A stretch of 64,000 nt of DNA, from positions 231,287 to 295,286 of the forward strand of contig KI301992.1 of assembly GCA_000471045.1 (NCBI GenBank), read 5' to 3'. This document shows, one piece after another, positions 8,986-15,677 of this stretch (positions within the stretch are counted from its first letter, which is position 1; each line of letters begins with the position of its first letter). The DNA is from an actinobacterium LLX17 (lineage in GTDB: Bacteria > Actinomycetota > Actinomycetes > Propionibacteriales > Nocardioidaceae). The notes under the pieces are model-generated. The model was not told where the DNA came from. It did no database searches and saw only the letters and a list, made by a program, of their open reading frames with translations. The translations under genes and the position numbers were made by a program.

Positions 8986-10412
8986 TCGACCGGTCGCGTC
9001 CGCTTCGTGTGGGTGGTGGGCTCGGCGTTGAGGTCGGACAGGAAGCCGTTGGCCCACAGGTCGATGTCGTTCTCCATGACCTGCTTGCGCAGCGACTTCA
9101 TGCGCCGCGACTGCTCCTTGGGACCGGCCTTGATGGCCTCGAGCAGGGCGGCCTTCATGCCGTTGATGTCGTACGGGTTGACCTGGTAGGCGGCCTTCAG
9201 CTCGGCCGCAGCCCCGGCGAACTCGCTGAGCACGAGCGAGCCGCGGTCGTCGTAGCGGCAGGCCACGTACTCCTTGGCGACGAGGTTCATGCCGTCGCGC
9301 AGCGGGGTGACGACCATGACGTCGGCGGCCCGGTAGAACGCCGCCATCTCCTCGCGGGGGTACGAGGCGTGCAGGTAGGTGACGGGCTGCTGGCCGATGC
9401 GGCCGACGTCGCCGTTGAGGCGTCCGACCAGGCGGTCGATGTCGTCGCGCAAGAGCTTGTACTGCTGCACGCGCTCGCGCGACGGCGTGGCCACCTGCAC
9501 GAAGACGGCGTCGTCGACGTGCACGGCGCCGTCGGTGATGAGCTCGCCGAACGCACGAATGCGCTGGCGCAGGCCCTTGGTGTAGTCGAGCCGGTCGATG
9601 CCCAGCACGAGCACCTTGGGGGAGCCGAGGCTCTCGCGGATCTCGGCGGCGCGGGCGATGACCTCGGGCCGGCGAGCCATCTCCTCGAAGCCGGCCGCGT
9701 CGATCGAGATGGGGTAGGCCCGGGCCATGACGACCCGGCCGTCGGGCAGGTAGACGGCATCGCGGTGGGTCTTGTGCCCGACGCGTTGCCTCACGAGCCG
9801 GATGAAGTTCTGGGCCGCGCCGTTCTGCTGGAAGCCCACGAGGTCGGCGCCGAGCAGGCCCTCGAGGATCTCCTTGCGCCACGGCAGCTGCTGGAAGAGC
9901 TCGGTGGGCGGGAAGGGGATGTGCAGGAAGAAGCCGATGCGCAGGTCGGGACGCAGCTCGCGCAGCATCGCGGGCACCAGCTGCAGCTGGTAGTCCTGCA
10001 CCCACACGACGGCGTCGGGCGCGGCCACCGCGGCGGCGCGCTCGGCGAACCGGCGGTTGACGCGCACGTACGTCTCCCACCACTCGCGGTGGAAGGAGGG
10101 CGGAGCGATGACGTCGTGGTAGAGCGGCCAGAGGGTGCCGTTGGAGAACCCCTCGTAGTACTCGACGACCTCGGACTCCGACAGCGGGACCGGCTCGAGC
10201 TGCAGGCCACCGTGCTCGAAGGGCTTGAGGTCCTCGTCAGGAGCGCCGTGCCAACCGATCCAGGCCCCGCCCTCGCGCCGCATGACGGGCTCGAGAGCCG
10301 TGACCAGGCCGCCGGGGGAGGTGCGCCACGTGGTGGTGCCGTCCGGAGCCACGACGCGGTCGACGGGCAACCGGTTGGCGATGACCACGAACTCTGCGGT
10401 GTTCTTCGCCAT
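8982..10412 (-). CDS. otsA: Trehalose-6-phosphate synthase (GT20)
   Basis: Makes trehalose-6-phosphate from a nucleotide glucose and glucose-6-phosphate in the cytoplasm. The protein is 476 aa. It begins 'FVVIANRLPVDR' and carries 'SPGGLVTAL', 'WVQDYQLQLVPAML', 'GFFLHIPFPPTELF', 'VLGIDRLDYTKGL' and 'PLRDGMNLVAKEYV', the set of GT20 motifs binding donor and acceptor. The start at 10412 sits 6 nt after TAGGCT (10419-10424 on minus), a leaderless start. The phosphatase partner otsB is on the other side of a shared intergenic palindrome. Confidence 0.96.
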   Translation of the reverse strand: MAKNTAEFVVIANRLPVDRVVAPDGTTTWRTSPGGLVTALEPVMRREGGAWIGWHGAPDEDLKPFEHGGLQLEPVPLSESEVVEYYEGFSNGTLWPLYHDVIAPPSFHREWWETYVRVNRRFAERAAAVAAPDAVVWVQDYQLQLVPAMLRELRPDLRIGFFLHIPFPPTELFQQLPWRKEILEGLLGADLVGFQQNGAAQNFIRLVRQRVGHKTHRDAVYLPDGRVVMARAYPISIDAAGFEEMARRPEVIARAAEIRESLGSPKVLVLGIDRLDYTKGLRQRIRAFGELITDGAVHVDDAVFVQVATPSRERVQQYKLLRDDIDRLVGRLNGDVGRIGQQPVTYLHASYPREEMAAFYRAADVMVVTPLRDGMNLVAKEYVACRYDDRGSLVLSEFAGAAAELKAAYQVNPYDINGMKAALLEAIKAGPKEQSRRMKSLRKQVMENDIDLWANGFLSDLNAEPTTHTKRTRPVE

Positions 10413-10461
10413 GACCGCAGCCTAGTGCGTCAGGCCGCCCCGGCCGTACGCGCCGCGTGGA

Positions 10462-10485
10462 ACGAATGACATGGCTGTCATTCGT
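10462..10485. promoter_or_regulatory. Perfect 24-bp palindrome, probable operator
   Basis: Arms ACGAATGACA (10462-10471) and TGTCATTCGT (10476-10485) are exact complements around a TGGC loop. The palindrome occupies the promoter region of the DUF3263 gene, whose -10 box TAGGAT begins at 10489, and lies 50 bp upstream of the divergent otsA start. Position and symmetry fit a dimeric repressor or activator site. The DUF3263 product, a small helical DNA-binding candidate, is a reasonable guess for the ligand. Confidence 0.7.
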
Positions 10486-10500
10486 CGCTAGGATGGCCCC

Positions 10501-10797
10501 ATGAGCGCTGCCCACCAGTCCCGCCACGAGGCCGGAGACGCCGCCCCGTCGCTCACCGAGCGCGACCGCGAGATCCTCGCCCTCGAGCGCCTGTGGTGGA
10601 AGTACGCCGGGGCCAAGGAGCAGGCCATCCGCGACAAGTTCGACATGTCGGCCACGCGGTACTACCAAGTCCTCAACGCCCTGATCGACCGCGAGGACGC
10701 TCTCGCCTTCGATCCCCTGCTCGTCAAGCGGCTTCGTCGCCTGCGCGCGGAGCGCGCTCGCACCCGCTCGGCCCGCAGGCTCGGCATCGACCTCTGA
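10501..10797 (+). CDS. DUF3263 domain protein
   Basis: A 98-aa basic, mostly helical protein. The core 'LTERDREILALERLWWKYAGAKEQAIRD' followed by 'FDMSATRYYQVLNALID' looks like a helix-turn-helix unit, and the tail is Arg-rich, so nucleic-acid binding is plausible. DUF3263 is an actinobacterial family; in Mycobacterium it also precedes a LytR_C (VirR-type) gene, as here. ATG at 10501 is leaderless (TAGGAT at 10489-10494, 6 nt gap). The function is not established; autoregulation through the adjacent palindrome is my inference. Confidence 0.9.
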   Translation: MSAAHQSRHEAGDAAPSLTERDREILALERLWWKYAGAKEQAIRDKFDMSATRYYQVLNALIDREDALAFDPLLVKRLRRLRAERARTRSARRLGIDL

Positions 10798-10850
10798 CGC
10801 CCGGATCGTCCAGACCCCGAACGGTCAGGCCCAGAACGGACAAGCCCAGC

Positions 10851-11408
10851 ATGAATCACCGCCGCACGGTCAGCCGCAGGGCGTTCGTTCCTCCCGTGTG
10901 GCTCGTCGGGATCACCGTCGTCGCCATCCTCGGCGGGCTGGGCTGGCTCGGCTGGTACGCGGCCGACCTCGTGCGCGACGACGACACCACCTCGGCGTCC
11001 GCCACCCCCTCGACGTCCCCGTCGGCCTCGCCCGAGCCGACTCCGACCCCTGGGTCGACCGCCGAGCCGACGCCGGAACCCACGCCTGAGCCGACGCCGG
11101 AGCCTGAGCCCACCGCGGCGCCGGTCAGTCGCACCGCGGGCGTCTCGGTGCTCAACAACACCGGCATCGGTGGCCTGGCGGCCCAGGTGGCCGGGCGCGT
11201 GCAGGACGCCGGCTGGACCGATGTGCGCACCGGCAACTGGCGCGGACAGATCCCGCAGAACACCGTGTACTACCCGCCGGGCCTCGAGGGGCCGGCCCAG
11301 ACCCTCGCCGCCGACCTCGGCATCTCGCGCGTGGCACCGGCCGTCGCGAACATGAGGGCGGACCGGTTGACGGTCATCGTCGTCGAACGGCCATCATCGT
11401 CTCCATGA
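10851..11408 (+). CDS. LytR C-terminal domain membrane protein (VirR-like)
   Basis: A 185-aa single-pass protein: a short basic N terminus, a membrane helix around residues 15-38, then a low-complexity Pro/Thr/Glu linker (about residues 45-88), then a LytR_C domain from 'GVSVLNNTGIGGLAAQVAGRVQDAGWT' to the end. The domain should lie outside the membrane. The family includes mycobacterial VirR, which affects cell-envelope integrity and vesicle release. The DUF3263-LytR_C order matches Rv0430-Rv0431. Its stop overlaps the otsB ATG by 4 bp (ATGA), so envelope protein and trehalose phosphatase are translated together. Confidence 0.88.
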   Translation: MNHRRTVSRRAFVPPVWLVGITVVAILGGLGWLGWYAADLVRDDDTTSASATPSTSPSASPEPTPTPGSTAEPTPEPTPEPTPEPEPTAAPVSRTAGVSVLNNTGIGGLAAQVAGRVQDAGWTDVRTGNWRGQIPQNTVYYPPGLEGPAQTLAADLGISRVAPAVANMRADRLTVIVVERPSSSP

Positions 11409-12214
11409 CCTCTCGCCCCGACGCTCGCGCCGCCCTCCAGGCCGCGGTCGTCGACGCCCCCGGTGCCGTGCTGCTGGCGCTGGACTTCGACGGGACCCTC
11501 GCCCCCATCGTCGACGACCCGGCGAACGCGCACGTGCACCCCGACTCGCTGACCGCCCTCGAGCGGCTCGGCGACCGTCTCGGCGGCGTCGCCATCGTGA
11601 CCGGCCGCCCGGTCGAGAAGGTGCTCGAGCTGGGCAGCTTCCGCGGTCGGCACGGACTCGCGCGCCTGGCGATCCGTGGCCAGTACGGCGCCGAGCGCTG
11701 GTCGGCGGTCGACGACGTGGTGACGACCCCCGAGGCCCCCGACGTCATCGCCCGGCTCGTGGCCGACCTGCCCGCCTGGCTGGCCGAGCGCGGACTCGAC
11801 GGAGCACGGATCGAGGACAAGGCGCTGGCCGTGGGAGTGCACACGCGCGGCGGCGCCCCGGACCTCTTCGAGCGGGTGCGCGGACCCCTCACCGAGCTCG
11901 CCCACGACCTCGGCCTCACGGTCGAGCCGGGGCGTCAGGTGATCGAGCTGCGTGCGGTCGCGACCGACAAGGGCGTGGCCCTCCGCGACCTCGTGGAGCG
12001 ACTCGACGCGAAGGTCGTCGTCTACGCCGGCGACGACCTGGGCGACGTGCCGGCCTACGACGCCGTCGACGCGCTCGAGGCCGAGGGGATCGCAGGCTTC
12101 CGGGTCTGCTCGTCCTCGCCCGAGCAGGACGCCCTGCTGGCCCGGGCCGACGTGGTGCTCGACGGGCCCGAGGGCGTGGCCGCGTGGCTCACCGAGCTCG
12201 CCGATGCCCTCTGA
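11405..12214 (+). CDS. otsB: Trehalose-6-phosphate phosphatase
   Basis: Dephosphorylates trehalose-6-phosphate to trehalose. A 269-aa HAD-superfamily enzyme with nucleophile motif 'LLALDFDGTLAPIVDDP', motif II 'VAIVTGRPVEKV', Lys in 'ELRAVATDKGVALRDL' and motif IV 'VVYAGDDLGDVPAYDAV'. It is coupled to the LytR_C gene by ATGA. Together with otsA across the shared promoter region it completes the OtsAB trehalose route. Confidence 0.95.
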   Translation: MTSRPDARAALQAAVVDAPGAVLLALDFDGTLAPIVDDPANAHVHPDSLTALERLGDRLGGVAIVTGRPVEKVLELGSFRGRHGLARLAIRGQYGAERWSAVDDVVTTPEAPDVIARLVADLPAWLAERGLDGARIEDKALAVGVHTRGGAPDLFERVRGPLTELAHDLGLTVEPGRQVIELRAVATDKGVALRDLVERLDAKVVVYAGDDLGDVPAYDAVDALEAEGIAGFRVCSSSPEQDALLARADVVLDGPEGVAAWLTELADAL

Positions 12215-12674
12215 CCGACCGTTCTCCGACCGGCTGCGGACAGCGGTCAACTGGGTGAACCTCAGCACGCCGCTCGGGCTGCTGGTCGCCCGGCTCGCCG
12301 GCGCCACCACCGTGCGCCGCGCTGACGGCGTGCGGCTGGCGACCGGGTACCGGTTCGGCTTCCCGGTCGCCTCGGCGTTCACGATCGGCGACGTCGTGCT
12401 GACCTCGCGCGACCGGGCCTGGCTCGAGGCCCGGCCAGCCCTGCTGCGCCACGAGCTGCGGCACCGCACGCAGTACGCCTGGTGCCTGGGGCCGGTGATG
12501 CTGGTGCCGTACGCCGTGGCTGTCGCGATCTCGTGGGCCGTGGCCGGTGACACCAGCTCGGCCAACCCGTTCGAGCGGCTCGCCGGGCTCCGCGACGGCG
12601 GCTATCCCGAGCCGCGTCCCCCCTCGGTCGACGCCGCTGAGCCGCGTCTACGGTGGGATGGTGGGGCGGAGTGA
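12204..12674 (+). CDS. Small membrane-associated protein with HExxH motif
   Basis: A 156-aa protein starting inside the otsB 3' end (11-bp overlap), so likely co-translated with it. The middle contains 'LLRHELRHRTQYAWCLG', whose HELRH fits the zinc-peptidase HExxH pattern, directly followed by a hydrophobic segment 'PVMLVPYAVAVAISWAVAG'. The C terminus 'NPFERLAGLRDGGYPEP' could hold a third ligand (Glu). I do not recognise a named family; a small membrane metalloprotease-like protein is an inference from the motif only. Confidence 0.75.
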   Translation: MPSDRPFSDRLRTAVNWVNLSTPLGLLVARLAGATTVRRADGVRLATGYRFGFPVASAFTIGDVVLTSRDRAWLEARPALLRHELRHRTQYAWCLGPVMLVPYAVAVAISWAVAGDTSSANPFERLAGLRDGGYPEPRPPSVDAAEPRLRWDGGAE

Positions 12675-12717
12675 GGACTGGCGAAGTGTCAGGTGCCCCG
12701 TCGGTATCGTCTTTCAT

Positions 12718-13092
12718 ATGCGAATCTGGGATCGCTGCTCGGCTAAGACTGCGGGGCAGTGTGTACTCGTTGCCTTGGTGGGCGTCGGAGTCCTATCTGC
12801 CTGCGCCACGGAGGACTGCGTGCCGCTGTCCGAAATGAACGTGGAGCATGTTTCGTCGTTGTGGGATCCGCGTTCTGCGATCAGTGATCGGGCAGGCGTG
12901 CGGTGTGCGGTGTTCGACGTGGACAATGTGGGCATCCAGATCTGCGAGTATCCCACCCGCGCGGCACTCGACGATGCCTTGAAGGATGGTGCGAACGGCG
13001 TGCCGGGCGCTTTGCTGTCACTCCGAGGACTGGACGCGGGGGTCGAGGCCGTCCGAAGCGAACTGGCTGCCGAAAAGAGCGGTTGCGATTGA
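12718..13092 (+). CDS. Small putative lipoprotein, unknown function
   Basis: 124 aa. The N terminus has a basic start, a hydrophobic stretch and the lipobox 'LSAC', with further Cys residues in the mature part (ATEDC, VRCAV, QICEY, final SGCD), which could form disulfides. ATG at 12718 follows TATCGT (12705-12710) by 7 nt, a leaderless start, and was preferred over upstream in-frame starts because it gives a clean signal peptide. The sequence is visibly less GC-rich than its surroundings. No homologue is recognised. Confidence 0.65.
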   Translation: MRIWDRCSAKTAGQCVLVALVGVGVLSACATEDCVPLSEMNVEHVSSLWDPRSAISDRAGVRCAVFDVDNVGIQICEYPTRAALDDALKDGANGVPGALLSLRGLDAGVEAVRSELAAEKSGCD

Positions 13093-13201
13093 TGGGCTTC
13101 TCTTCAACGAGGCCACGACTCGTTCAGGGATCCGCACCGTCGGTTCAGCCATGATCGACGGGGTCGGCCCGCAGAGCAACGCGCGTCGACCCCGCCGATT
13201 G

Positions 13202-13369
13202 TCAGGCCTCAGCCCCGTAGAGGCGCCAGCGACCCCCTCCTGCCGCCTCCCACACGCATCGATAGGTCGACCAGGTTCCCTCGAGGACGAAGTGGTGACC
13301 GTACTCGATGCAGGAGCCCTCGTGCGTGAAGACTCTGTCGGTGGGCTCGACCATCACGAGACCATTCAT
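13202..13369 (-). CDS. Hypothetical small protein
   Basis: A short minus-strand frame; from ATG 13369 it gives 55 aa ending 'WEAAGGGRWRLYGAEA'. It contains Cys, His and several Trp/Tyr residues ('CIEYGHHFVLEGTWSTYRCVWE') that look more like protein than shadow coding. The frame stays open upstream to 13531, but that part overlaps the SAM riboswitch on the other strand. The opposite-strand frames here show no recognisable protein. It lies in the same low-GC patch as the lipoprotein gene. Function unknown and coding status uncertain. Confidence 0.4.
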   Translation of the reverse strand: MNGLVMVEPTDRVFTHEGSCIEYGHHFVLEGTWSTYRCVWEAAGGGRWRLYGAEA

Positions 13370-13466
13370 GTACACCGGCTCAGTGCTCTTCTGGATGGAA
13401 AAGTGTGATGGTTGTCGGCATCCTGACGAGGTCCAACATGTGGACTGATTGGACACAGAGTGAGAC

Positions 13467-13473
13467 GCCTCCT
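13467..13473 (+). promoter_or_regulatory. Candidate anti-Shine-Dalgarno segment of the thrC leader
   Basis: GCCTCCT at 13467-13473 is an exact 7-nt complement of AGGAGGC at 13591-13597, the ribosome-binding site of the thrC-like gene. The two lie on either side of the SAM-I aptamer, so closing aptamer helix P1 would bring them together. Pairing is read directly; the regulatory role is inferred. Confidence 0.5.
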
Positions 13474-13487
13474 TACGCTCTAACCAC

Positions 13488-13588
13488 TCATCACGAGGGG
13501 TGGAGGGAACGGCCCGCTGAAGCCCCAGCAACCAGTCGGACTTCGACCAGGTGCTCCGTCCGTCCCGGTCTCGAACCGGGGAAGATGA
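13488..13588 (+). promoter_or_regulatory. SAM-I (S-box) riboswitch
   Basis: The leader reads like the SAM-I core. P1 arms are TCATC (13488-13492) and GATGA (13584-13588). Between them are 'GAGGGGTGGAGGGA', 'GGCCC', 'TGAAGCCCC', 'AGCAACC' and 'AGGTGCT', then a GC hairpin (13563-13580) and 'GGGGAAGATGA'. S-adenosylmethionine binding would normally shut expression down. The aptamer ends 2 nt before the ribosome-binding site of the downstream gene, so control of translation initiation is likely. Confidence 0.9.
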
Positions 13589-13602
13589 CCAGGAGGCTCG
13601 AC

Positions 13603-14877
13603 GTGACCGTCACCGAATCCGCTCCCCGCCCCACCGCCACCTTCCGCGAAGGTGCCTTCGGCCCCGCTCGCGAGCTCGTCTGCCGCGAGTGCGGCACGAC
13701 CCGTGAGCTCGGACCGCACTACGCCTGTCACGAGTGCTTCGGCCCGCTCGAGATCGGCTACGACTTCGGCACCGTGACCCGCGAGCAGATCGAGGCGGGA
13801 CCCGCCAACATCTGGCGCTACAAGGCCCTGCTGCCGGTGCCGGACGACATCGAGTCGAGCCCCAACCTCGAGCCCGGCTTCACCCGCCTGCTGGAGGCCA
13901 AGAACCTCGCCGCCCAGCTGGGTCTGACCCGCCTGTGGGTCAAGGACGACAGCACCAACCCGACCAACTCCTTCAAGGATCGTGTCGTGGCGATCGCGCT
14001 CAGCGCCGCCCGCGAGCTCGACGCGAAGGTCTTCGCCTGCCCGTCGACGGGCAACCTGGCCAACGCCGTGGCCGCAGCCGGTGCCCGCGCCGGCATCCGC
14101 ACGGTGGTGTTCATCCCCAGCAACCTCGAGACGCCCAAGCAGGTCAACTCGGCCATCTACACCGAGAACCTCGTGGCGGTCGACGGCACGTACGACGACG
14201 TCAACAAGCTCGCCAGCGAGATCGCCGGCGAGGAGGACGGCTGGGCGTTCGTCAACGTCAACGTCCGCCCCTTCTACGCCGAGGGCTCGAAGACCCTGGG
14301 CTACGAGATCGCCGAGCAGCTCGGCTGGCGCCTGCCCGACCAGATCGTCATCCCGGTGGCCTCCGGCTCGCAGCTCACCAAGGTGCACAAGGCGTTCCAG
14401 GAGCTCATCACCCTGGGCCTGGTCGAGGAGAAGCCGTACCGCATCTTCGGCGCGCAGGCCACGGGCTGCTCGCCCGTCTCGGCGGCCTTCAAGTCCGGCC
14501 ACGACGTCGTGCGTCCCGTACGGCCCGACACCATCGCCAAGTCGCTCGCCATCGGCAACCCCGCCGACGGCGTGTACGTGCTCGACATCGCCCGTCAGAC
14601 CGGCGGCACCGTCGAGGACGTCAGCGACGACGAGGTGCGCGACGCGATCGTGCTGCTGGCTCGCACCGAGGGCATCTTCACCGAGACCGCCGGCGGCACG
14701 ACCGTCGCGGTGCTGAAGAAGCTGACCGAGACCGGCCAGCTCGACCCGACGCTCGAGACCGTCGTCATCAACACCGGCCACGGGCTCAAGACGCTCGACG
14801 CCGTCACCGACCGGGTGGGCGCCCGCGCCACCATCGCGCCGACGTACGACGCGTTCGTCGCCGCCGAGATCGTCTGA
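13603..14877 (+). CDS. thrC: Threonine synthase-like PLP enzyme under SAM control
   Basis: 424 aa, fold-type II PLP enzyme of the threonine synthase family (O-phosphohomoserine to threonine). An N-terminal zinc ribbon has Cys27, Cys30, Cys42 and Cys45 ('CRECG' and 'CHECF'). The PLP lysine is Lys125 in 'NPTNSFKDRVV', with 'ACPSTGNLANAVAAAG' and 'PVASGSQLTKVHKAF' for phosphate binding. GTG 13603 is chosen because AGGAGG ends 6 nt before it; earlier ATGs lie inside the riboswitch. It is followed 14 nt later by a sulfur-carrier gene. A SAM riboswitch in front of a threonine enzyme is unexpected and raises the alternative that it makes homocysteine or another sulfur product from O-phosphohomoserine. 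The family call is firm; the substrate pair is not. Confidence 0.9.
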   Translation: MTVTESAPRPTATFREGAFGPARELVCRECGTTRELGPHYACHECFGPLEIGYDFGTVTREQIEAGPANIWRYKALLPVPDDIESSPNLEPGFTRLLEAKNLAAQLGLTRLWVKDDSTNPTNSFKDRVVAIALSAARELDAKVFACPSTGNLANAVAAAGARAGIRTVVFIPSNLETPKQVNSAIYTENLVAVDGTYDDVNKLASEIAGEEDGWAFVNVNVRPFYAEGSKTLGYEIAEQLGWRLPDQIVIPVASGSQLTKVHKAFQELITLGLVEEKPYRIFGAQATGCSPVSAAFKSGHDVVRPVRPDTIAKSLAIGNPADGVYVLDIARQTGGTVEDVSDDEVRDAIVLLARTEGIFTETAGGTTVAVLKKLTETGQLDPTLETVVINTGHGLKTLDAVTDRVGARATIAPTYDAFVAAEIV

Positions 14878-14891
14878 AACAGGAGCTCTCC

Positions 14892-15167
14892 ATGTCCGTC
14901 TCCGTCCGCATCCCCACGATCCTCCGCAGCTACACCGGCGACTCCTCGCAGGTGACCGCCGAGGGCAGCACGCTCGCCGAGGTCATCGACTCGCTCGAGG
15001 CCACGTACCCGGGCATCAAGGCCCGCGTCGTCGACGAGGAAGGCAAGCTGCGTCGCTTCGTCAACATCTACGTGGCCGAGGAGGACGTCCGGTTCTCCGA
15101 GGGCCTCGACACCACGACCCCCGACAACACCCAGATCTCGATCATCCCCGCTGTCGCCGGAGGCTGA
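14892..15167 (+). CDS. MoaD/ThiS-like ubiquitin-fold sulfur carrier protein
   Basis: 91 aa, beta-grasp protein ending in the diagnostic Gly-Gly ('IIPAVAGG'), which would be adenylated and thiocarboxylated by an E1-like enzyme to deliver sulfur. Internal 'VNIYVAEEDVRF' matches the MoaD/CysO pattern. RBS AGGAG lies just upstream, and the gene follows the thrC-like gene by 14 nt under the same SAM riboswitch. CysO-type carriers serve cysteine synthesis and HcyS-type carriers serve homocysteine synthesis; the context makes one of these likelier than molybdopterin synthesis. No activating enzyme or hydrolase is in this window. Confidence 0.9.
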   Translation: MSVSVRIPTILRSYTGDSSQVTAEGSTLAEVIDSLEATYPGIKARVVDEEGKLRRFVNIYVAEEDVRFSEGLDTTTPDNTQISIIPAVAGG

Positions 15168-15274
15168 GAGCTCACCGCAACCTCATGAGGGGCGAAGCCC
15201 CGCTGTCGCCGGAGGTTAAGAGCCTTCCGGAGCGTTCTGAGGGGCGAAGCCCTGCCGTCGCCGGAGGCTGACGA
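15146..15274. repeat. Tandem repeat, 52-bp period, covering the 3' end of the sulfur-carrier gene
   Basis: A 25-bp core around CTGTCGCCGGAGG occurs at 15146-15170 (inside the gene, encoding the last residues and stop), 15198-15222 and 15250-15274, at an exact 52-bp spacing. Each interval ends with a small hairpin GGGGC-GAA-GCCCC (15189-15201 and 15241-15253). The extra copies lie after the stop codon. It looks like repeated duplication of a gene end, possibly adding terminator-like hairpins. Confidence 0.85.
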
Positions 15275-15355
15275 CTCGCTTCTCTCGTTCGCCCTCGCGG
15301 CAGGCGCTGCGCGACTACGCTCACCTCACGGGAGAGCAGGGCGAGGGAGAGCGCA

Positions 15356-15595
15356 GTGGCGAGCGGCACGGTGGCGTGGTTCAACCCTGACAAGGGGTAC
15401 GGCTTCGTGACGCCCGACGCCGGAGGTGGCGACGCGTTCGTGCACTGGTCGGGCATCACCTCGACCGATGGCGACGGTCCCATCGGCCGGGTCCTGACCG
15501 AGGGCGACGCCGTCGACTTCCGGCTGGTCCACGGCCTGCAGGGACGTGAGGTGCGTGACGTCGTGCCCGCCCCCACGCCTGCGGCCGTGTCCTGA
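15356..15595 (+). CDS. Cold-shock domain protein
   Basis: 79 aa, single CSD fold with RNP1-like 'GTVAWFNPDKGYGFVTPD' and RNP2-like 'DAFVHWSGI'. Binds single-stranded RNA/DNA and may act as an RNA chaperone. GTG 15356 is preceded by GAGGGAG. A -10-like TACGCT at 15316-15321 would give a leader of about 30 nt. I recall a similar order (threonine synthase, MoaD-like, cold-shock protein, groEL) in Streptomyces, so the four-gene block that follows may be an insertion relative to that order. Confidence 0.92.
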   Translation: MASGTVAWFNPDKGYGFVTPDAGGGDAFVHWSGITSTDGDGPIGRVLTEGDAVDFRLVHGLQGREVRDVVPAPTPAAVS

Positions 15596-15677
15596 GCGAA
15601 TCCGCGTGATGAGCGTCTCGTGACGAACGTGTTACGTGACACTTGCGATGGCGCATAGCCGTTGCCATACTCCGAGA

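Noticed and set aside
8404..10083. A 559-codon fused GNAT protein
   Set aside because: The N-terminal two thirds are the wrong frame of otsA; the real gene starts at GTG 8985, overlapping the otsA stop.
13412..13439. TTGTCG-N16-CAACAT promoter for the SAM-controlled operon
   Set aside because: Spacing is acceptable but both boxes are weak, so I did not list it as a feature; start mapping would be needed.
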